Assembly (NCBI GenBank): GCA_964423545.1
Contig: CAYRFV010000243.1
Span: 1-8,652, forward strand
Direction: 5' to 3'
DNA length: 8,652 nt
Source of the DNA: JALOOE01 sp964423545
Lineage (GTDB): Bacteria; Chloroflexota; Anaerolineae; CG2-30-64-16
In this document: positions 6,515 to 8,652 of the stretch, in pieces
Layout of the letters: the number at the start of each line of letters is the position of its first letter
Numbering within the stretch: position 1 is the stretch's first letter
Notes under the pieces: model-generated
The model's input: the letters and a program-made list of their open reading frames with translations, nothing else
The model's database searches: none
Told to the model about the DNA's origin: nothing
Position numbers and translations under genes: made by a program

Positions 6515-6525
6515 TCCGGCAACGG

Positions 6526-8133
6526 TTAGCTTGGGAAAATGCGCACGCGACGCCGCGGTTCGTTGCCGTAGCTGTGGGAAACCAGATTGGCCGACCGCGC
6601 CATCTCGTGCTGCAGGCGTCGCACTTCGGCCGGAGCCGGCTGGAGCTCCTCGGATGCCGCACCGGCCAGAACGCGACGGATCGCCTCCTGGGTTTCGGTG
6701 ATGGCGCGTTCGACCGGGTCCTCCAACTCCACCGCAATGCCGAAGATGTCGCCCAGGCAGGCCTCCAACTGGTTGACCGTGTTGGCACGCAATACATACA
6801 CGGGAATGCGCTGGCGCTCGGCCTCGGCAATCGGCTGTGGGTGCTTGCGATAGTAGTTCTTGAGCGTCACCACCGCATTGGCGCCCTCCAGGGAGTCCAC
6901 CACAACCACCGGAACGCTGAGGTTCTGCGCCGCCTGCGCCAGCCGACCGCGCCCGACGCCATACGGATAGACGCGGAGCGGCTGCGTGGACCGTCCTGTT
7001 GCGGCAGGCTGAGCGGCGGGCGCTTCCTCGCGGGTGTCAGTGCGCGCCTCAGCATAGCGGCCGTTGCCCTGCTTGTCGAACGGCAACCGGCCAGCCGGCG
7101 AGAAAGTCGCCCGCAGCTCGTTGGCAACCGGAACGGGGGCGGTCTGGATACGCACCTGGCCATCCTCATCGCGGTAGCGAATCTCCGGCGTCAACGGCCG
7201 GCCGCGCAGCATAGCATCGACCGCAGCCGCCACATTGTGATGCACCGCCATGCGCTGGCGATCCTGAAGCTCAATCAGGACGTCGAACGTGGGAGGAGCG
7301 CGACGCTCCAGCACCGCTTTCTGGGTGCCGCGTCGTCTTGCCTCCTCGTCGCTCAACGTCACGCTTTCGATCCCGCCCACGAGATCGGAGAGCGTCGGGT
7401 TCATCAGCAGGTTGTCGAGCGTGATGCCATGCGCGGTGCCGAAGAGCTGCACACCGCGCTCTGCGATGGTGCGCGCGGCGGCGGCCTCCTGCTCGCGGCC
7501 AATCTCGTCGATGACGATGACCTCGGGCATATGGTTCTCGACCGCCTCGATCATCACTTCATGCTGGAACTCGGGTGCTGCGACCTGCATCCGCCGGGCG
7601 CGGCCGATCGCCGGGTGCGGGATGTCGCCGTCGCCGCCGATCTCATTGGAGGTGTCGACCACAATCACGCGCTTTTTCTCGCCCAGGATGCGCGCGGCTT
7701 CGCGCAGCAGCGTGGTCTTGCCGACGCCAGGCCGGCCGAGCAGTAGAATGCTCTGGCCCGACTTGACGATGTCTTCGATGATGTCGATCACTCCGTAGAC
7801 CGCGCGGCCGACGCGGCAGGTCAGGCCGATGATGCGGCCCTGACGGTTGCGGATACAAGAGATGCGATGCAGCGTCCGTTCGATGCCCGCGCGGTTGTCT
7901 CCCGTGAACGCGCCGATGCGGCCGATCACCAGTTCCAGATCCTCGGCGGTGACTTCTTGTTGGCTGAGAATGACCTCGTGCGTTACGAAACGGGCTTCTG
8001 GCACCCGACCTAGATCCAGGATGATCTCAAGCAGGTTTTCGCCCTGGTTCGCCGCCCGGAGCGCCTTTTCGACGGAAGGCGGGAGCACCTGCAGCAGGGC
8101 GTCCAGGTCGTCAGTAATCTTTGTCTGTTGCAT
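6526..8133 (-). CDS. R3H domain-containing AAA ATPase (Ycf45-like)
   Basis: A 535-residue cytoplasmic protein of the family often annotated as R3H domain-containing nucleic acid-binding protein (Ycf45 in cyanobacteria and algal plastids); its cellular role is unknown. An N-terminal helical region (1-120) leads to a SpoIIIAA-like AAA domain: GLTCRVGRAVYG, Walker A GRPGVGKTT (133-141), DTSNEIGGDGD and Walker B VIVIDEIG (205-212). A low-complexity linker (about 320-385) precedes an alpha/beta domain starting LRVYPYGVGRGRL (386-398). The C-terminus carries an R3H motif, Arg505-x3-His509, then SHSYGNEPRRRVRIF, predicted to bind single-stranded nucleic acid. The start is fixed: an in-frame TAG at 8146-8148, the stop of the preceding gene, lies four codons before ATG at 8133. 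There is no clear Shine-Dalgarno, so coupling is likely. It precedes tmk. Confidence 0.9.
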   Translation of the reverse strand: MQQTKITDDLDALLQVLPPSVEKALRAANQGENLLEIILDLGRVPEARFVTHEVILSQQEVTAEDLELVIGRIGAFTGDNRAGIERTLHRISCIRNRQGRIIGLTCRVGRAVYGVIDIIEDIVKSGQSILLLGRPGVGKTTLLREAARILGEKKRVIVVDTSNEIGGDGDIPHPAIGRARRMQVAAPEFQHEVMIEAVENHMPEVIVIDEIGREQEAAAARTIAERGVQLFGTAHGITLDNLLMNPTLSDLVGGIESVTLSDEEARRRGTQKAVLERRAPPTFDVLIELQDRQRMAVHHNVAAAVDAMLRGRPLTPEIRYRDEDGQVRIQTAPVPVANELRATFSPAGRLPFDKQGNGRYAEARTDTREEAPAAQPAATGRSTQPLRVYPYGVGRGRLAQAAQNLSVPVVVVDSLEGANAVVTLKNYYRKHPQPIAEAERQRIPVYVLRANTVNQLEACLGDIFGIAVELEDPVERAITETQEAIRRVLAGAASEELQPAPAEVRRLQHEMARSANLVSHSYGNEPRRRVRIFPS

Positions 8134-8145
8134 CTGTGACTTAGT

Positions 8146-8652
8146 CTAGCCTTTTCCTACAGATCGGGCCACCACTTTGGCGCCCGCCTCCAGTGCTGGC
8201 ACCGCTGCGGTGGTCAGCGGCTCGCGAATTGCGGCAAGCGTGTGCTTAACAAAGCGCGCTCGATCAGCATACGGCGCGAACCCCAGGCCGGTCAGCGCGC
8301 CACTGAGGCCGAACTCATAGTCGCGCACGGTGGTATACACAGGCAGTGATCCTGATCTGCTCCGGTGCTGCATCAAGCCGATCATGCGCAAACCCTGCTC
8401 GACCAGATTGCGCGTCTCGCGCGCCGAGAGGGCGCTGACACCCCAGACGCGCAGCCAATGACCGGCACGACCGATGTGCACCTGCACTGCGCCACGCACC
8501 TCGCCCGCCGGTTCCCAAACCTGGCCCTGCCAGTCGTTCGGCTCCCACCAGGAAAGGGGTGGGGAACCCACATCGCCCGCCAGAGCGCCTTCCGCGCGCT
8601 GCACCAGCTTGGGCGTATTGCGTGTGTACAGCCGTTGCAGCGCCCAACTATC
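8146..8652 (-). CDS. Uncharacterised protein, C-terminal part (possible GNAT-like fold)
   Basis: The frame is open to the window edge; 168 C-terminal residues are visible and the true start lies to the right. The visible part begins DSWALQRLYTRNTPKLVQRA, followed by a tryptophan-rich stretch (LSWWEPNDWQGQVW), a beta-rich middle, PVYTTVRDYEFGLSGAL, LGFAPYADRARFVKH and a small basic end, ARSVGKG. I do not recognise a proven function. The pattern of a changed Leu, GF, a few polar residues and then a hydrophobic strand recalls the end of an acetyltransferase (GNAT) domain, and I believe similar proteins are common in Chloroflexota, but no catalytic or acetyl-CoA-binding motif is visible here. The internal GTG at 8604 is not a convincing start because family-like sequence continues upstream. 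It ends 12 bp before the R3H/AAA gene and is probably in the same operon. Confidence 0.7.
   Translation of the reverse strand, partial: DSWALQRLYTRNTPKLVQRAEGALAGDVGSPPLSWWEPNDWQGQVWEPAGEVRGAVQVHIGRAGHWLRVWGVSALSARETRNLVEQGLRMIGLMQHRSRSGSLPVYTTVRDYEFGLSGALTGLGFAPYADRARFVKHTLAAIREPLTTAAVPALEAGAKVVARSVGKG

Noticed and set aside
6496..7746. Long plus-strand open frame (416 codons) opposite the R3H/AAA gene
   Set aside because: It is antisense to a gene with complete, ordered motifs. Long antisense frames are expected in GC-rich coding DNA, and the product has no recognisable domain.

Overview
The window is GC-rich, gene-dense bacterial chromosome with short or overlapping gene junctions. The gene set suggests a member of the Chloroflexota: an R3H/AAA protein of the Ycf45 type, a Gmk with the unusual P-loop GPSGVGKD, a DarA-type c-di-AMP receptor behind tmk, and a right-edge protein of a kind I associate with that phylum. 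This placement is inferred from remembered family features, not from a search. No mobile elements, CRISPR arrays, tRNA or rRNA genes were seen. Most of the DNA is housekeeping.

Left block (1-4867, all minus strand, read right to left): gmk, a rhomboid intramembrane protease, a MEMO-family protein and priA, whose 3' end lies beyond position 1. The gmk stop and rhomboid start share ATGA. A 92-bp gap with a good ribosome binding site precedes the MEMO gene. The MEMO stop overlaps the priA ribosome binding site, so those two are probably coupled. The block combines GMP phosphorylation, membrane proteolysis, a probable metal-site enzyme of unknown reaction and replication restart.

Centre (4868-5511): a 167-bp divergent spacer holds the only AT-rich patch noted, with a palindromic -10 core (ATTATAAT) that could fire both ways, left into gmk and right into a small FmdB-type zinc-ribbon gene on the plus strand. 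That gene converges on the next minus-strand block across a 72-bp spacer with short repeats and a weak hairpin.

Right block (5512-8652, all minus strand): a partial uncharacterised protein entering from the right edge, an R3H/AAA ATPase (12-bp gap), tmk (20-bp gap containing half of a perfect 9-bp hairpin), and a darA-type c-di-AMP receptor whose start lies inside the end of tmk (32-bp overlap). The tmk-darA order resembles the tmk-yaaQ arrangement of Firmicutes, but holB does not follow.

The best leads are an unusually long PriA N-terminal half with repeated winged-helix-like segments, a Gmk resembling plant organellar guanylate kinases rather than ordinary bacterial ones, the palindromic bidirectional promoter, and the absence of an ATG or GTG start for tmk. 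I see no clearly new multi-gene system.
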